Below are positions 46,360 to 58,399 of a stretch of DNA of 64,000 nt, one piece after another; the first letter of the stretch is position 1; every line of letters starts with the position of its first letter. The stretch lies in NCBI RefSeq assembly GCF_028583425.1, contig NC_072801.1:18000001-18064000 (forward strand). The letters run 5' to 3'. The notes under the pieces were generated by a model. It searched no databases and was not told the DNA's origin. It was given only the letters and a program-made list of their open reading frames with translations. Made by a program: the position numbers and the translations under genes. Source of the DNA: Eublepharis macularius (Eukaryota > Chordata > Lepidosauria > Squamata > Eublepharidae).

Positions 46360-46883
46360 GCCCCAACCCTCTCTGGCCACACCTTCCTTTTCAAAGCACT
46401 TTTTTTTTAAAGGACAATGAGCATCCACAGTCTTGATAGTTTAAATTTGCTGTACATTTTTTTCCCTTTACAGTAGCTATTGTAAGCTGAATGTACGGGT
46501 TGGTGACTTGGTCACTGTTGCACGGATCACTCAGCAAGCACGCCTAGATAAAACAAAGACTATATCTAAATATAAGCTATATCCAGGGAACGGGAAATAC
46601 TTGTTTAAAAAAAAAACTACACACACCGGGGGAAGGCTTGCAGATTTAAGAGCCTGCTGCCAATTTTTAACCTACTAAATATATGTATCTAATATAGGGA
46701 AAGGATAAATTCCAACCCTATACCAGCTGTGAACTAGAAAATCATTCCACGTAATGTGTAGAATAGCAGTTTTAATAGTCTTTGTGTATAGGATGCGTTT
46801 AACCCTTTCCGCCTTGGTAAGTAGCCCTCTAGGCTGCTGGTCAGAAAACCTGAAACACACTATTTTGAGCAACAACCGGTGTA

Positions 46884-46935
46884 TTAATATTGTAAATAGA
46901 CAGTGCAGCTTAATATTGTAAATAGACAGTGCAGC
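46884..46935. repeat. 26-bp tandem duplication
   Basis: ttaatattgtaaatagacag plus tgcagc occurs twice head to tail, in the probable BMERB1 3' UTR. Confidence 0.9.
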
Positions 46936-47576
46936 TGAATGGTCTATACTAGAAGCTGCAGGCAAGTTGTCTGTCTAACTGTTGTGATTTCTAGTGACTT
47001 TTGCTGTGGCATTCCCCCATGCCCCCACTGCTCCTGGCAGATGGTTCTTCAAGGTAAACTGAGAAAAAGGGGTTTTTCTTTCATCATTTTTACATCTTGA
47101 TGCTCAATCAATCGACTTTTTGAAAAGTTTCTCCCGAGTTCTGCTCCAATAGGGATTGCCTATGTCTGACAATTGCTCTTCTGAAAATCCATAGTATGCA
47201 TTGCTTGGGGCAGAAGGTGGATCAAAGGTAGACCACGTTCTATGGATGACCAGTTTCTAGTGGGACAGCCCAGTGCTTGATGGGTGCCAGGATTCTCTCT
47301 CAGAAAGCTGAACAAGGCAGAGCTTGGTCTGCTCCACTAAAGTATTTGCAACTTAGTAGGCAAGAAGGCATATTCCAGATTGCTGAAGACAGATTAGGGA
47401 TGCTGTTTAAGAGATCCTGAGAGTACGCTCCAGAACTGTACATTTAATACAGGCAGGATTCTTGTAAAGCTACTTGTGGAAACCTGAAGTCAAGCCAGCC
47501 CTGGGCTTATTATTTCATGTGTAAGTTCTACTAAATAAGGCTTTTCTGCCTTATTTAAAGCACTAATAAGATGAAA

Positions 47577-47582
47577 AATAAA
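47577..47582 (+). promoter_or_regulatory. Candidate BMERB1 poly(A) signal
   Basis: AATAAA lies 1.2 kb after the BMERB1 stop codon. A related AATAAG lies 45 bases upstream. No further support is available from sequence alone. Confidence 0.35.
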
Positions 47583-47852
47583 ACCAATTATTGAAGTATT
47601 ACTAGTTAAATGGGTTGGTAGCTATAAGGGAAGGAAGAAGTGGTAGGGTAACCATTAGTCACAGCACCAGAAAGACACTGTTTTAGATATTCAGGTAGCA
47701 TTAGCTAGCAAGGGCTATAGAACAATTTTACAAAACACTATGCTAAAAAGCCCAACTCAATCACCATTTGTCATGTACATTCAGCAGCGCTCAGAATCGA
47801 TGGCACAGAAAATAGTTGGTTGGGTGGCACCATTGTGGATACACTTCCTTGC

Positions 47853-47992
47853 TGTGCACCACTCAGTACTCAGGATTAACCTGTGGCATATGATCTCAGT
47901 GCATTGTATACTTACCCACAAATGTGCACCACTCAATACTCAGGATTAACCCGTGGCAAATGATCTCAGTGCATTGTATACTTACCCACAAA
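47853..47992. repeat. 70-bp tandem duplication
   Basis: The unit from tgtgcaccactca to cttacccacaaa occurs twice with about three substitutions. It lies just after the probable BMERB1 3' end. Confidence 0.9.
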
Positions 47993-47994
47993 TG

Positions 47995-49330
47995 GGGATA
48001 AAGATGGCCGATGCGTGCATTACACATTTGTTTATATAGAGGGATGGAGCAAGCAGATCAGCCCCTATGCACAAGGAATCTGAGAACTGACAGTAGAGGA
48101 TCTCATTTGGATTCCACACTTCTTCCATAGAGCTCCAGCTAAGCTGAGACAGAGCGGCTGCCCCAAGGCAAGATAGGCTTCTTAGTTAGACAAGGACATA
48201 AACCTAGGTCTCCGCAGTGCAACCAAGGACTAAATGCATGGTCGGCCTTCATTTAATCCCTGCAAAATTAGCAAAGAGAGCCAATGCATTGTAGAAGAGT
48301 GCTGGCTGAGCACAGATTCAGATTGCTCAAGAAAATACGTCAAGCCACGTGCTGAAGAAGTGGGACCAAAACCACCAGGATCTACTGGGCCATTTGAAGT
48401 TGGCAAAGAAAATTCATTCCAGACCCAGATCAGTGGGACCCTGAAGACAAGATTCTTAATAGTACCATTGTAGTCGGGTTGTTGCACAGCCCTTTTCCAG
48501 AGGCTGGCTCCCACAATTCACTTGTAACAGATTAATGTATTCTATAAACTCTTGTTTGTGACATTTAACTCACGGGGAGGCCAACTACACAGTCATTTAC
48601 CACTCTTGACAAACAGTCTGAGGCAGGGGGCGTTACCATGGGCCCAGTCTTCCTATGTGATGCAAAAATCTATAGGGTGCCAGAGGAATTACACACAAGA
48701 GAAGGGGTTTTGAATAAGGACGGGGCTTTCGTTTGTGCAAAAATCCTGTGATGAGTACAGGAACTTCCTTATACTGGATTGCATTGCTACCCTGCACCAT
48801 GCAATGGCTGATGGTCTCTGCTACTCTAGAGGGAGCATGGGAGAAAACCTAGTCCTGCAAGGGCAAGCACTTCAAGTTCTCAGTGCTACTTGAGGTAGAA
48901 TTTCATACTTCACATGGCTATTGCATTTCCTGCAGCCAGCCAAGAAAGCTCAAGGGCTTACAACCTTGGAGTCCTGTTCAGGGCCCGAACTCCTCCTGAT
49001 TGTGTGCACTGGCATTTTAAAAAGCACACACATCCAATTAGCATTTTCTTGGCTGCTGAAGAGAACGTAATAGGTTATCTTCAGCAAACAGGATCACTGG
49101 CACGAAAACAGGATGGAACTACTCTGGCATACCAAAATATAGAGAGCTGAGAATCATGCATAGATTTAAACATCCCTTCTTAGAGCCTGAGGCACACAAA
49201 AAAGCATTTTAAAAGAATTAGTACTACATAGTTCAAACACTGGGTTTTGCAAAAGAAAGGGGAAGAGAGACAGTGTGGTGCTGAATGTGCTATTACTTTG
49301 AAATTCTAGTTTATCACATTTGCCTCCAGA
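47995..49330. other. No recognised feature downstream of BMERB1
   Basis: Unassigned sequence between the 70-bp tandem duplication and a diverged SINE. It may be intergenic or a longer BMERB1 3' UTR. Confidence 0.35.
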
Positions 49331-49334
49331 AGGA

Positions 49335-49495
49335 GCTCAGGACAACATGTATAGTTCTTCCCTCCTCCACGAGCCCGCGAGGTAGTTCATGCTGAAAGAG
49401 GGATTGGGCCCATAGTGAGCTTTTGGGCTAAGTGAAGACTTGAACTCAGGTCTGTCTTCATCTTAGCAAGACACACTAAGCTATCCAATCACACC
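49335..49495 (-). repeat. tRNA-derived SINE, diverged
   Basis: Contains gagctcaggacaacatgtat, cgcgaggtagttcatg and cttgaactcaggtctgtctt. Confidence 0.6.
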
Positions 49496-49960
49496 ATTCT
49501 TCCTCCTGACTAGTATTTCACATGACATTTTTCTAACTCAAAGGTTGTTTCCATGAAAGAGAGCAGCTATGATGACTGAGGTACACTATGATCTTCTAGT
49601 GTCCCTCTCCTCTTTAACACCCCCCCCCCCAACCCAGCAGCCCTGTGAAAATTTATGACAAAATCATGGAAATTCTGGCTCGAATGACAATCCACCTGCC
49701 TTCTTAAAAAAAAAACAGCACCCAGAGATGGGAGGAAGGAAAGGGAACTTCTCCTGTAACTTATGTTTCAAAGATCCAAACTGAACCAGAATGCTTGACT
49801 AGGACCCAAGGGAAGGGGCAGTACACAAGTATATTACTGGGCAATGGAAAATACTCTCATAGTATTTTTTTTTAAAGTTAACATAAGGTTTTGAACAAGC
49901 TGAAGACCGGGATTTGAATATGTGAGGGGGATGAAGCCTCTTTTGAGCCTTGGCTGTCCC

Positions 49961-50221
49961 CAGGGCTTTTTTCAGCAGGAACACGGTGGAACGGAGTTCC
50001 GGAACCTCTTGAAAATGGTCACATGGCTGGTGGCCCCGCCCCCTGATCTCCAGACAGAGGGGAGTTGAGATTGCCCTCCGCGCCGCTGGAGTGGTGCGGA
50101 GGGCAATCTCAACTCCCCTCTGTCTGGAGATCAGGGGGTGGAGCCACCAGCCATGTGATCATTTTCTCCGAGGGCAACCTACTGAGATCCACCACCTCTT
50201 TCCCCAGAAAAAAATGCCCTG
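49961..50221. mobile_element. hAT-like MITE, CAGGGCTTTTTTTC family, copy 6
   Basis: A perfect 8-bp TSD GCTGTCCC occurs at 49953-49960 and 50222-50229. It lies between BMERB1 and the - strand gene. Confidence 0.85.
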
Positions 50222-50591
50222 GCTGTCCCCAGATGGGCCTTGCAACTAATTGCTCCAGTTCATGCAATTGTACTTTTACCTTTAGTAGCTGGGAGCACAA
50301 AGATGTTCTAAGTATGCCAAAATGTGTACGTGTCATGTAACAGTTTTCAGTCACGAATGAGAATTTCCTGATGTAGAAACATCAGTTTTAATAAAAATAG
50401 TAATAAAAAGTTCTTGTGGAATATTCCCTGAACAGTTTTACACACTCTTTCCTTTCTCACTGGTTACCCTTAAAGGCTGGTTATAATTGATCAGGAAGCG
50501 CACACACACAGGCTCGGTGACTCAATTCAACGTAAGCACAGGGTTGGCAAAATCCTGACTGCTAAAAATCTCACACACACAATATGGGGAG

Positions 50592-50745
50592 GGGCCGTGG
50601 CTCAGGGATACAGCAACTGCTATAGGTGATGGGAAGACCTCTCCCTAAGACCCTGGGGAGCGGCTGCCAGCCAGAGCAGACAATACTGACCTTAACAGAC
50701 CCAAGAGTTTGACTGTGAGTAACGTAGCTTCTTGTGTCTCCCAGT
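50592..50745 (+). repeat. Sauria-type SINE
   Basis: Contains gggccgtggctcagggatac, gaagacctctccctaagacc and gcagacaatactgacctt. Confidence 0.75.
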
Positions 50746-50999
50746 GTTTATGGTTAGTCAGGCTGCTAGTTAGTCAGGCTGCTGGCCAAAAAGGATCAGA
50801 ACGCACAAGGAGTAAGTCTGATTTTTATTTAATAAAACTTTTCCCTGAGACATGATGCTGTTTGGTTTGTCATACCCTGTCTGAAAACTGAACTGGTTGC
50901 TCATTGTAGAGAGGGATTACCGTCAGGTCTCAGCGAGCAATTTTCTACTTTTATATTAATACAACTTCAGTTCCTATAACCCTGCCACTTATTTTACAC

Positions 51000-51115
51000 T
51001 TCCTCCTCCTTTCAAGCTCAGGGCAGCATACACGGTTGTCCTCCCTCCACAATATCTTCACAGCCACCCTGCGAGGTAGATTAGGCACTGAGTGACTGGC
51101 CCAAAGCCACCTATG
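51000..51115 (-). repeat. tRNA-derived SINE fragment
   Basis: Contains agctcagggcagcatacacg and cctgcgaggtagattaggca; no head. Confidence 0.55.
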
Positions 51116-51439
51116 GCAGAAGCTCCCCTATCCTTGCCTAGCACTGTATTGTACTGTTGGTACACGAGAGACTCTCAAACTGTTGTTGTAATATACCCCT
51201 TCATTTTGCCCACAGATGTGGACAAATGGCTGTTCAATTAAAGAAAAAACCTTAAAAACCACAGTAAGACAGGAAAGGAGGACAAAACTGCACCACGAAT
51301 TCCGCTGTATGTTGTGCGGCCTGAACAAGCAAGGGACTTTCCTCCCCCCCTCCCTCATATAACCTGACAGCCCCCTCCCCACTTATTGCCTTCTTTCATA
51401 TGAACCTACCTGTCTGCTCCAGTCATCTTCGGAAGCCTT

Positions 51440-51700
51440 GCTTCAGGTGACCCCCACCCCCACTTGAGGCTAGATGGGAGACAACCAGTGAAAGGGCCTT
51501 CTCAGTCGTGGCACCAAAACTCTGGTACTCCCTCTCCAGGGAGATGCACCTGCCCCTCTGTTGTTGTCTTCTGTCAGCAGGCCAAGATTCTTCTGCTTAG
51601 TTAGGAGTATCCCTATTAAACTCTTACTGACTATCCTCTCTGGTCGTGTGTTTTTGCTGTGTTGTTAAATATTTATATATACATTTTCAATGTTTTTATT
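51440..51700 (+). repeat. LINE ORF2 C-terminal fragment
   Basis: Frames read ARWETTSERAFSVVAPKLWY then SLSREMHLP, resembling the same LINE C-terminal module as 13941. A tRNA-derived SINE follows at about 51700 on the other strand. Confidence 0.55.
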
Positions 51701-51925
51701 CTATTTATTTTACTACATTTATACCCCACCTTTCTCCCCAATGGGGAACCAAAGCGGCCTACAACCTTCTCCTCTCATCCACATTATCTCTACAATAACC
51801 CTGTGAGGTGTGACTGACCCAAGGTCAGCCAGCAAGTTTCCATGTCAGAGTGGGGATTTAAACTCAGATTTCATGCATCCTAGTCCAATACTCTTACCAC
51901 TACACCTCACTGGCTCTCTGATTTT
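51700..51925 (-). repeat. tRNA-derived SINE, nearly complete
   Basis: Contains ataccccacctttctcccca, ataaccctgtgaggtgtgac and accactacacctcactggct. Confidence 0.85.
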
Positions 51926-52149
51926 TCAAATGTTTTAAATAACTTGATGTTCACTGCCCTGGGGAGCTTTTTTGGGTGGAAAAGCATCATATGTTTTAAA
52001 TAAAAACAAACAGAGAATTATCTCCAGCAGAATTTTTTTTGGTACAATATCCTAACGATTCATCATCTTCAACCACCGCATAATGGTCCTCACTGATGCA
52101 GATAAAAGGAAAAAAGATGAACAGAAAAGGGGTGTGTGCATGTGTATAG

Positions 52150-52247
52150 GATATACAGAGAAGAAAGGAAACAGAAGGGCAGGACAGAAGCCCCAAGACC
52201 AAACAAATGTAGTTTCTGTGGGACCACCCAATATGCTATCATGTAGC
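52150..52247 (+). pseudogene. Degenerate second copy of BMERB1 terminal exon
   Basis: From about 52217 to 52246 the sequence matches the end of BMERB1 exon 6 (46330-46359) over 30 bases with three G-to-A changes, through the ATG-TA of the C-terminal Met and stop. One frame reads APRPNKCSFCGTTQYAIM-stop, compared with PPPNK...[14 protein letters not shown] in the real exon. The exon start is also recognisable: tatag|GATATACAGAGAAG resembles cacag|GTACACCTGCAGAGAAG. The interval between the two matches is about 28 bases shorter than in exon 6 and the reading frame shifts between them. The copy retains an AG before the homology, so it looks like a duplicated genomic exon rather than a processed copy. 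It could be an alternative last exon, but the frame from exon 5 would read a different tail. Confidence 0.65.
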
Positions 52248-52664
52248 TTCATCCTGACCAAGCCAGTTAAATCAAAACTGTTAAAAATCCCAGATAATTT
52301 CCAAGTGCTTGTAAAGCTGTTTTCATTTCGTTAGCAAAAGCAAGCCACAAGCCCAGCTCTCAGTTCCTGCCACCCAGCTCTGAATACCCAAGGGCATTTT
52401 GCCTTTTCTTGGTTTAGTTATCAGACATGTTGGGCAATAATTCAACATACAAGCAAATTGCCTGAAAAACCATTTCCTCAGTTCTCTTCAAGCTACCACC
52501 AGAGACACACCAAGGTCCCAGAGAGTTCTCAGCAGTGTAAGAGGGAAGGGAATGTGTGGACACACAATCACTGTTACAGGAAAGCATTTTTTCATCATCA
52601 GGGCCTCTGCATTGAAACTAAGCAAGCTGACCTGACCTACCAAGGAGGTTGGTATGGTATGAGG

Positions 52665-52856
52665 GGCCCTTTTCACACTACTTACCTGCTCCTGAAACAT
52701 TGCGAAACATCGCGCAAAACCCGTGGAAGATAGCGTCTTCTCGCGACAGTTTTGCGCGATGTCGCGCAAAACACTCATGAGAAGACGCTATCTTCTGCAG
52801 TTTTTGCGCGATGTTTCGCAACGTTCCGGGAGCAGGTAAGTAGTGTGAAAAGGGTC
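52665..52856. mobile_element. CpG-rich fold-back MITE copy
   Basis: Ends are ggcccttttcacactactta and its inverse; the 3-bp TSD AGG is at 52662-52664 and 52857-52859. It is close in sequence to the copy at 29794. Confidence 0.85.
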
Positions 52857-53514
52857 AGGGTCTCAGGTGAAGAGGCAATGGAGAACCAACCACTTAGCCC
52901 AACAGCTTCTTATGTTTTACTTAGACATTCAATGAATAACGCTGAATGAATGTGGAAACCAGGGTCTGGCCCTAGAGAAAAAACAGCAGAGGATGTGTGG
53001 GCCCTGGTAGAGTGGGGCCAAAACCTGCAAAGGCCATGGATCCAAAGCCTTCTGGAGCTCTTGGGCACAAGCAAGTTTGTTCACATTATGCAAAAGCAAT
53101 ACATTTGTTCCTCCAAAAGCCAAGAAGTATCTACCTAATTTCTTAATGCAGAATTTTATGCTCCTCTTCACCTCATATAATTTACATCATACACAAAAAT
53201 CCCAGAGCGGCCACATTCCTCTACCAGCACATCTTCTATTGACAGGATTGTTTCAGAATTGGGGGCAGGGGGAATAGAAACCTATCATGCAAGAAGCGAT
53301 GTCCCTCCGTTGCACAACTAGTTTTCTTGTTGAGCCTTCTAGGTAAGGGGTTGTAGTATGGGTCATCCAGCTACCTTTTTGTTTCCTTTAGTTATTGCTC
53401 ATCGTGTTTTCAACAAAGGATCTCAACTTATCATTGGCTGCTTTACTAATAGAGTCATCCTTCTAAGCCTCTTTGCTTCAGTGGACTTAGAAGGGTGTAA
53501 CTCTGGTTAGGATG

Positions 53515-53782
53515 GCAATGTTTGGTGTAGTGGTTAAGAGTGCAGGACTCTAATCTGGAGAACTGGGTTTGATTCCTCACTCCTTCACTTGAAGCCAGCT
53601 GGGTGACTTTGGGTCAGTCCCAGCTCTCTCAGAGCTCTCTCAGCCCCACCCGCCTCATAGAATGATTGTTATGAGAATAATAATGACATACTTTGTAAAT
53701 TGCTCTGAGTGGGTGGTAAGTCATCCTGAAGGGCGGTATATAAATCGAATGTTGTTGTTGTTGTTATTATTATTAATAGCTC
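53515..53782 (+). repeat. tRNA-derived SINE, same subfamily as 23990, complete
   Basis: Head tggtgtagtggttaagagtg, B-box tgggtttgattcc, tail gaagggcggtatataaatcg and a (GTT)n/(ATT)n end. Confidence 0.9.
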
Positions 53783-54299
53783 TTCCACCATCATCAGAGC
53801 CTAACTAGCAGGCAACTGTTAAGAAATCTTTCTTCCCAGGCTCCCTGCCCCCAGAGGTTTTCTTTTCCACAGTTCCGTGCCAATATCCCTAGCTGCTTCA
53901 TAAGCGTTATCAGATGTATGCCTGCATGCAAGTACAGATGGCTTCTTACAAGACGGCATATGAAAAAAACATGTCACCAGCCATATGCGATAACTGCTTC
54001 AGTAATTTATTTTGCTATGGGCACACGTTTCAGAGCCATTATTTTACTGAAGTTTTGTGCCTACCATTTTTGTCTAAGCTTATCCCATTTGTTAACTATG
54101 ATTTCCTCTACCTCCAGTACATATATTTCAAAGTGCAAGTCACTATTTGTAATGGTAGTGATTAAGGTTCAACGTTAAGCACTGGAGATCTTTCACACAA
54201 CACTTTGCAGACAAGTTTGCTCTTGTCTTCTGCTATACAAAGGGAGATGTTCAGGTCTGGTACAATTCTTGTTTCAACACACGGACATAAAAGCTTCTA

Positions 54300-56537
54300 G
54301 TGCTTGCTTGAAAGTTTTATTGATAACTGGTTGGTCCCAACACACAAAACAGCACTAGAAACACAAGAAAGTTGTCCAAATAAAAGTAGAAAATCAAGGT
54401 GGAAGATGGACGTTTTCTCCTATCCTATTCCACCCAGTGTGCATATGTGTGTGTGCATAAGTCAAGGGCTTCAGTGATTTCAAGAATCAAAATCAGTACA
54501 CTGTAAATTAAAGAATTTCATTTTCTTAATTCCACCCCCCGCTCCCAGATCAGTTAAGTCCATTATTCCAGCAAGACGTCAACTGAATTCACTGGTCTGA
54601 CACTATGAAAAACAAAATCCTACAACATTCAAATGAGTGATTCAGATCGGAATTACACATGAATCCAGGAAGTTTTCATCCTCTACAGATAGCATAAATC
54701 TGTATTCAACAGCATTATTAATCCTTTCACCAAAAGTTGGGTCTAATAAAGTGTTTTAGGTGACTCAAAGCAATGACTGTCTCTGCGCACATGACAACCC
54801 CCCCCCCCAAGTTGATGAGGTCATTTGTTTCATGTGGCCTGTAAAAGGTGGTGGAAAGATGTTACAATTAAATGGTTAAAAGAAATTCTAAAAAAGCATC
54901 TGTTCCTATAAACTCCTTCCCTACCGAGGAAATGTAAGGACCTGAAACACACTGTGCCTTGCCATGATCTTAGGAAAAGAAAAATGCTTCCAGTGTTTCT
55001 TTTACATTCATAATGGCTATAAACATCCAGTATTGTTAATACTCGGCTTTTTAAAAAAAGTTTGTTTCTTCTTTTTTTAACAATACCCTATTTTTGTTAA
55101 AAAGCTGTCTATAGCCATTTGAGTGGCATTTTTTTTCAGTTGCTGGCTATGAAATCCAAGCCCACTTTGCATCTTTCTTATACATTACATTACAAAATAT
55201 AATTATTACCTTCCCTTACAAAAAACCCTTTCAGCCAGTGGAAACCTTTGGTAGAGGTTCTTTCTGGTTTACAAGCAACAAGAATCCTTGCCTGGCAAAT
55301 ACAACCCATTGTAAATGCCAAGTTTACCCAACGTGGGTATAAAAAGCTTTGGTCAGAAGACGTTTTAGCTCTCTCTCTAAGTAAGAAGAAGGTAAAAGGA
55401 CTCCACTGACTTGCCTCTTTCTACAAAGGCTGACCTTTCTAAAAGCCAACAACACCACCACTATAAAGAAAAAAGAAGCAACACTAGAAGCAAACTTTAG
55501 AATAAAAACCCAGACACAGTTAAAAAACATAGCAACTCAAATTAAGCTTCCCATTCACTATATGTTAAAAAACTAGAAAAAAACAAGGTTAGGCATCATA
55601 ACCTTGGCGTTTCCACGTACGGCTCACATCTCTGTGCATGTGGAAGTAGCATCGCTACCCTTCAAATCTTAAAAAGCTCCTTCCATCCTCCTTGTTGCAA
55701 TTTGTAATTTATGCATTTAATGCATATTTTTGAAATATTATCAAAACACTCCCCAGTTATCTTATCAATAGATGCAACAAGCAGCATCTTCAGAATGTAC
55801 AACACCAAGTCTCACTCACTCTCTCTCTTAACCCATCAGATCAACATCAATCCAGAGAACTCATAAAAGGGAAGCTTAAAATATCCTCAACTTCCTACAA
55901 AATTCCTTAACAGAACCAGAGCATGTTACTGAAGGCATTTTAAAAAGCAGGGTGGGGGGTGGGTGGGTGGGGGGATTTTTCTCTGCAATAAACCAACATA
56001 ATCTCCCACAGTCACCTTCCAACAAGAGTCAATTATGAGTCACTGGAAATATTGCAAGTTTCGCCCTAATAGATTCAACCCCAAAGGCCCCACTGCAGGT
56101 TTTATTCTACTCTTAACAGTGATTTAAAAAAAAAATCTGACTGGCTTTTTGCAAAACTGATTGTGCACTGGATTAATACTGTCTGGAAAGAAACGTTAAA
56201 TCAGAAACAGCCTTAGAGGATGCCAGATGCAGGATTATATCACTGATGAAGTGTCAGAAACTTGAAGTCCATTCTTCCCCAAGTCAAAACTTTCGTTTTT
56301 TGCTGGCAGAATGAAAGAAGAATGGCAAAACATTAATAAATTCTTGATGTTCAAATAAAAAAACCTGCCCAGCTGAATTTAGTGCAAATGAATCAAATCC
56401 TCACCAAAAGGTAATAGCTACAAAGTGAACACAAGCAACCCTCCAGATTTACGATTAAAAATATTAACGGGAGTCAATATAGCATCATTTCCTGTGCAAT
56501 CTAAACAATGTGTTTTCCCTTTCAGAATACAACAGAT
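54300..56537 (-). other. MARF1: 3' UTR of the - strand (probable MARF1) gene
   Basis: About 2.2 kb separates the stop codon from a clear poly(A) signal at the low-coordinate end. It is AT-rich and almost free of recognisable transposons, in contrast to its surroundings, as expected for a constrained UTR. It includes T-rich stretches in mRNA sense. Confidence 0.6.
54316..54321 (-). promoter_or_regulatory. Poly(A) signal of the probable MARF1 transcript
   Basis: TTTATT on the plus strand reads AATAAA on the - strand. It sits where repeat-free UTR sequence stops, 2.2 kb after the stop codon at 56538. Cleavage would fall around 54295-54305. Confidence 0.55.
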
Positions 56538-56773
56538 TTAAAGCTTGGTTACAGGGGCGAGAGAGAAATTTGCTGCCAACTTTACTCTGTTTTTATGCTG
56601 CTTTTTGGCTGGGCTGTCCATGACTTCTTTGCTTGAATGAGATTCGGCCAGTGGGCAGGGAGGTGCTGATGGAATTTCTGCAGCATTAGGTGCTGGGAGG
56701 ACGTGGCTTATTTCTCCTTTAACCTCCGAAGGACCAACAGCCTTCTCTTCATCTTCTGTTAAAATCGCCATCT
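56538..56773 (-). CDS. MARF1: Last coding exon of a second gene, probably MARF1
   Basis: This - strand exon encodes MAILTEDEEKAVGPSEVKGE at its start and ends in RVKLAANFSLAPVTKL-stop (stop at 56538-56540). The acceptor is tccttttttag-like (plus-strand ctaaaaagga after 56773). The exon enters with two bases (AG) of a split codon. The tail is acidic at first, then Pro/Ser-rich, then basic, consistent with a disordered C-terminus. In mammals MARF1 (meiosis regulator and mRNA stability factor 1, a NYN-domain endoribonuclease with LOTUS repeats) lies tail-to-tail with BMERB1, which fits this arrangement. The exon carries no catalytic domain, so the assignment rests on position and recalled C-terminal similarity. 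Confidence 0.68.
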
Positions 56774-57264
56774 CTAAAAAGGAAAAAGGAAACCAAGATG
56801 TTTTTATTTTAAAATAGTTATTTGGAGACTTAGTTCCTCCAGTGCAATGTCATCAAAACAACAACTTCTGGGAAGAACAAAAACAGGGTTGCATTTAACT
56901 GTAACTGCTGTTCGTCTAGTGTCTTCTGTGCAAGCATACATTGGGACTGCGCATGCGCAGACCAGCTGCGGATAGATTTCTCAAGCTGTTATAATCTATT
57001 GTGCATGTGCAGGGGCTTCCTGCCCAACGTGGGTAGTGGGGCAGAGCACCCCTACTTCCCTCAGTTTTCCTGAGCCGCCGGAGGTACAATACAGAATAGG
57101 CAAAGACACAGTGTGGCAGAAGGGAGGATATGTGTGCCTGCACCGAAGACACTAGTAGAACAACCGTTACAGGAAAGTGCAACCCTGTTTTCGTTGTTGT
57201 TCTTCTGTTCAGTTCCACACTGGGAGTTTAGCAAGCTACTCAGCAATGGAGGAGGGTGTGAGTG

Positions 57265-57680
57265 GGTCAACCGAACAAGGAAAGCAGGACAGCTGTTCCC
57301 GCTGCTGACTCCCTTCTGGCATTTCTGTCAATGGAGTAGTGTTTTGCGAAGGTGTCAGCTGAGGACCATGTGACAGCCTGACAAATGTCTCGAAGAGGGA
57401 CCTCTCACAGGAATGCTGTGGATGAGGCTTGAGCCCTAGTCAAATGTGCTCTGATCACCATGCGGCAAGGGACCTTTGCCTTCCCATAGCAGAGTCTAAC
57501 AGCTGCCACTATCCATTTGGATAAGGTTTGGGAGGATGTTGGGAAACCCTTATGACATCCAAATAGTACACAAAATGGCATCTGGATTTGCGAAAACCCT
57601 TTGTTCTGTCTAAGTATACAATAAAGCCCTGTTCACATCCAAATTCCGTAAGGCACCTTCTGCTTCAGAAGCAGTGCGGA
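57265..57680 (-). pseudogene. DIRS-like tyrosine recombinase remnant
   Basis: Reading the - strand in mixed frames gives ALRNLDVNRALLYT, then a region with MVIRAHLTRAQASSTAFL (the expected R/H-type box around RAHSTRA), then AVTWSSADTFAKHYSIDRNA. The order matches the C-terminal catalytic half of DIRS tyrosine recombinases. Several stops and frameshifts interrupt it. Confidence 0.65.
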
Positions 57681-58110
57681 GAATAATACAGGTAATATAA
57701 CCTCTTGTTGTAGATGAAACTTGACACCACCTTGGAGAGCATTCTGAGGCTGGTATGCAAGGCAACATTCCTCAGGAAAAATAAGAGTAAATGGAGGGCA
57801 AGCTTGAAGGGTCGTGAGATCTCCACCCGTCTGGTCAAAGTTACAGCAACCAGAAGTGCCACTTTCTGAGATAACAGGAAAAAGGTTCAAGGATGGTCTT
57901 AATTGAGTGAGAAACAGAGGGAGTCTCCATGGAGGAACTAGCGAAGTTCTCGGAAGAAAGGTATTGAAGGTAGCCTTGAGAGATTGCTTAGGAATATGAT
58001 GGAAGAAAACCGTCTTGCCATTAACTCTCTCAAATAAACTGACATAGCAGCTCAGTGTACTGTAATGAAGGACACAGATAAGTCCTTTAAAAAAAAAGAA
58101 ACAAGAAGTA

Positions 58111-58399
58111 TCCTACTATATAAAAGCCAAGCCGTATTGGCAACGACTCACTTTTTATCCTCGCACGGGCTCATTGCCGACAACTCTGGCTTTGAAGCCG
58201 CTGCGATGCTCCCGCTTGCTGCCAGGAGGGGGTCCGCTGAATCGACAGCCTAAGCACTCCTCCTCGTGCCTCCCTTCAGCGCCCTCCCACTCTGGCCTCC
58301 AGGACGCTGCAAAGTGCCTGCTTGCCACCGGGAGGGGACCCGCCAAATCAGTTTTCTAGAGCTCATTGTATTTTTTCACACAACGGGCATTATTGCTAG
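58111..58399 (+). mobile_element. Helitron-like non-autonomous element
   Basis: It begins 5'-TCCTACTATATAAAAG and ends CATTATTGCTAG-3', fitting the 5'-TC...CTRR-3' rule, and is preceded by A. It shows no terminal inverted repeats and no obvious TSD, as expected for Helitrons. The 3' flank is C rather than the usual T, and no clear 3' hairpin was seen, so confidence is moderate. It interrupts the DIRS-like element. Confidence 0.5.

Larger units (their letters stand above)
46360..47600 (+). other. BMERB1: Probable BMERB1 3' untranslated region
   Basis: The sequence after the stop codon is largely free of recognised transposons up to an AATAAA at 47577-47582, the first good poly(A) signal in this orientation. 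It contains a 26-bp tandem duplication at 46884-46935. The 3' end is inferred only from the signal; a longer UTR is possible. Confidence 0.4.

Noticed and set aside
56890..57080. Possible solo retroviral LTR
   Set aside because: Its partner at 62.87-63.05 kb is inverted rather than direct, which fits DIRS-like termini better.
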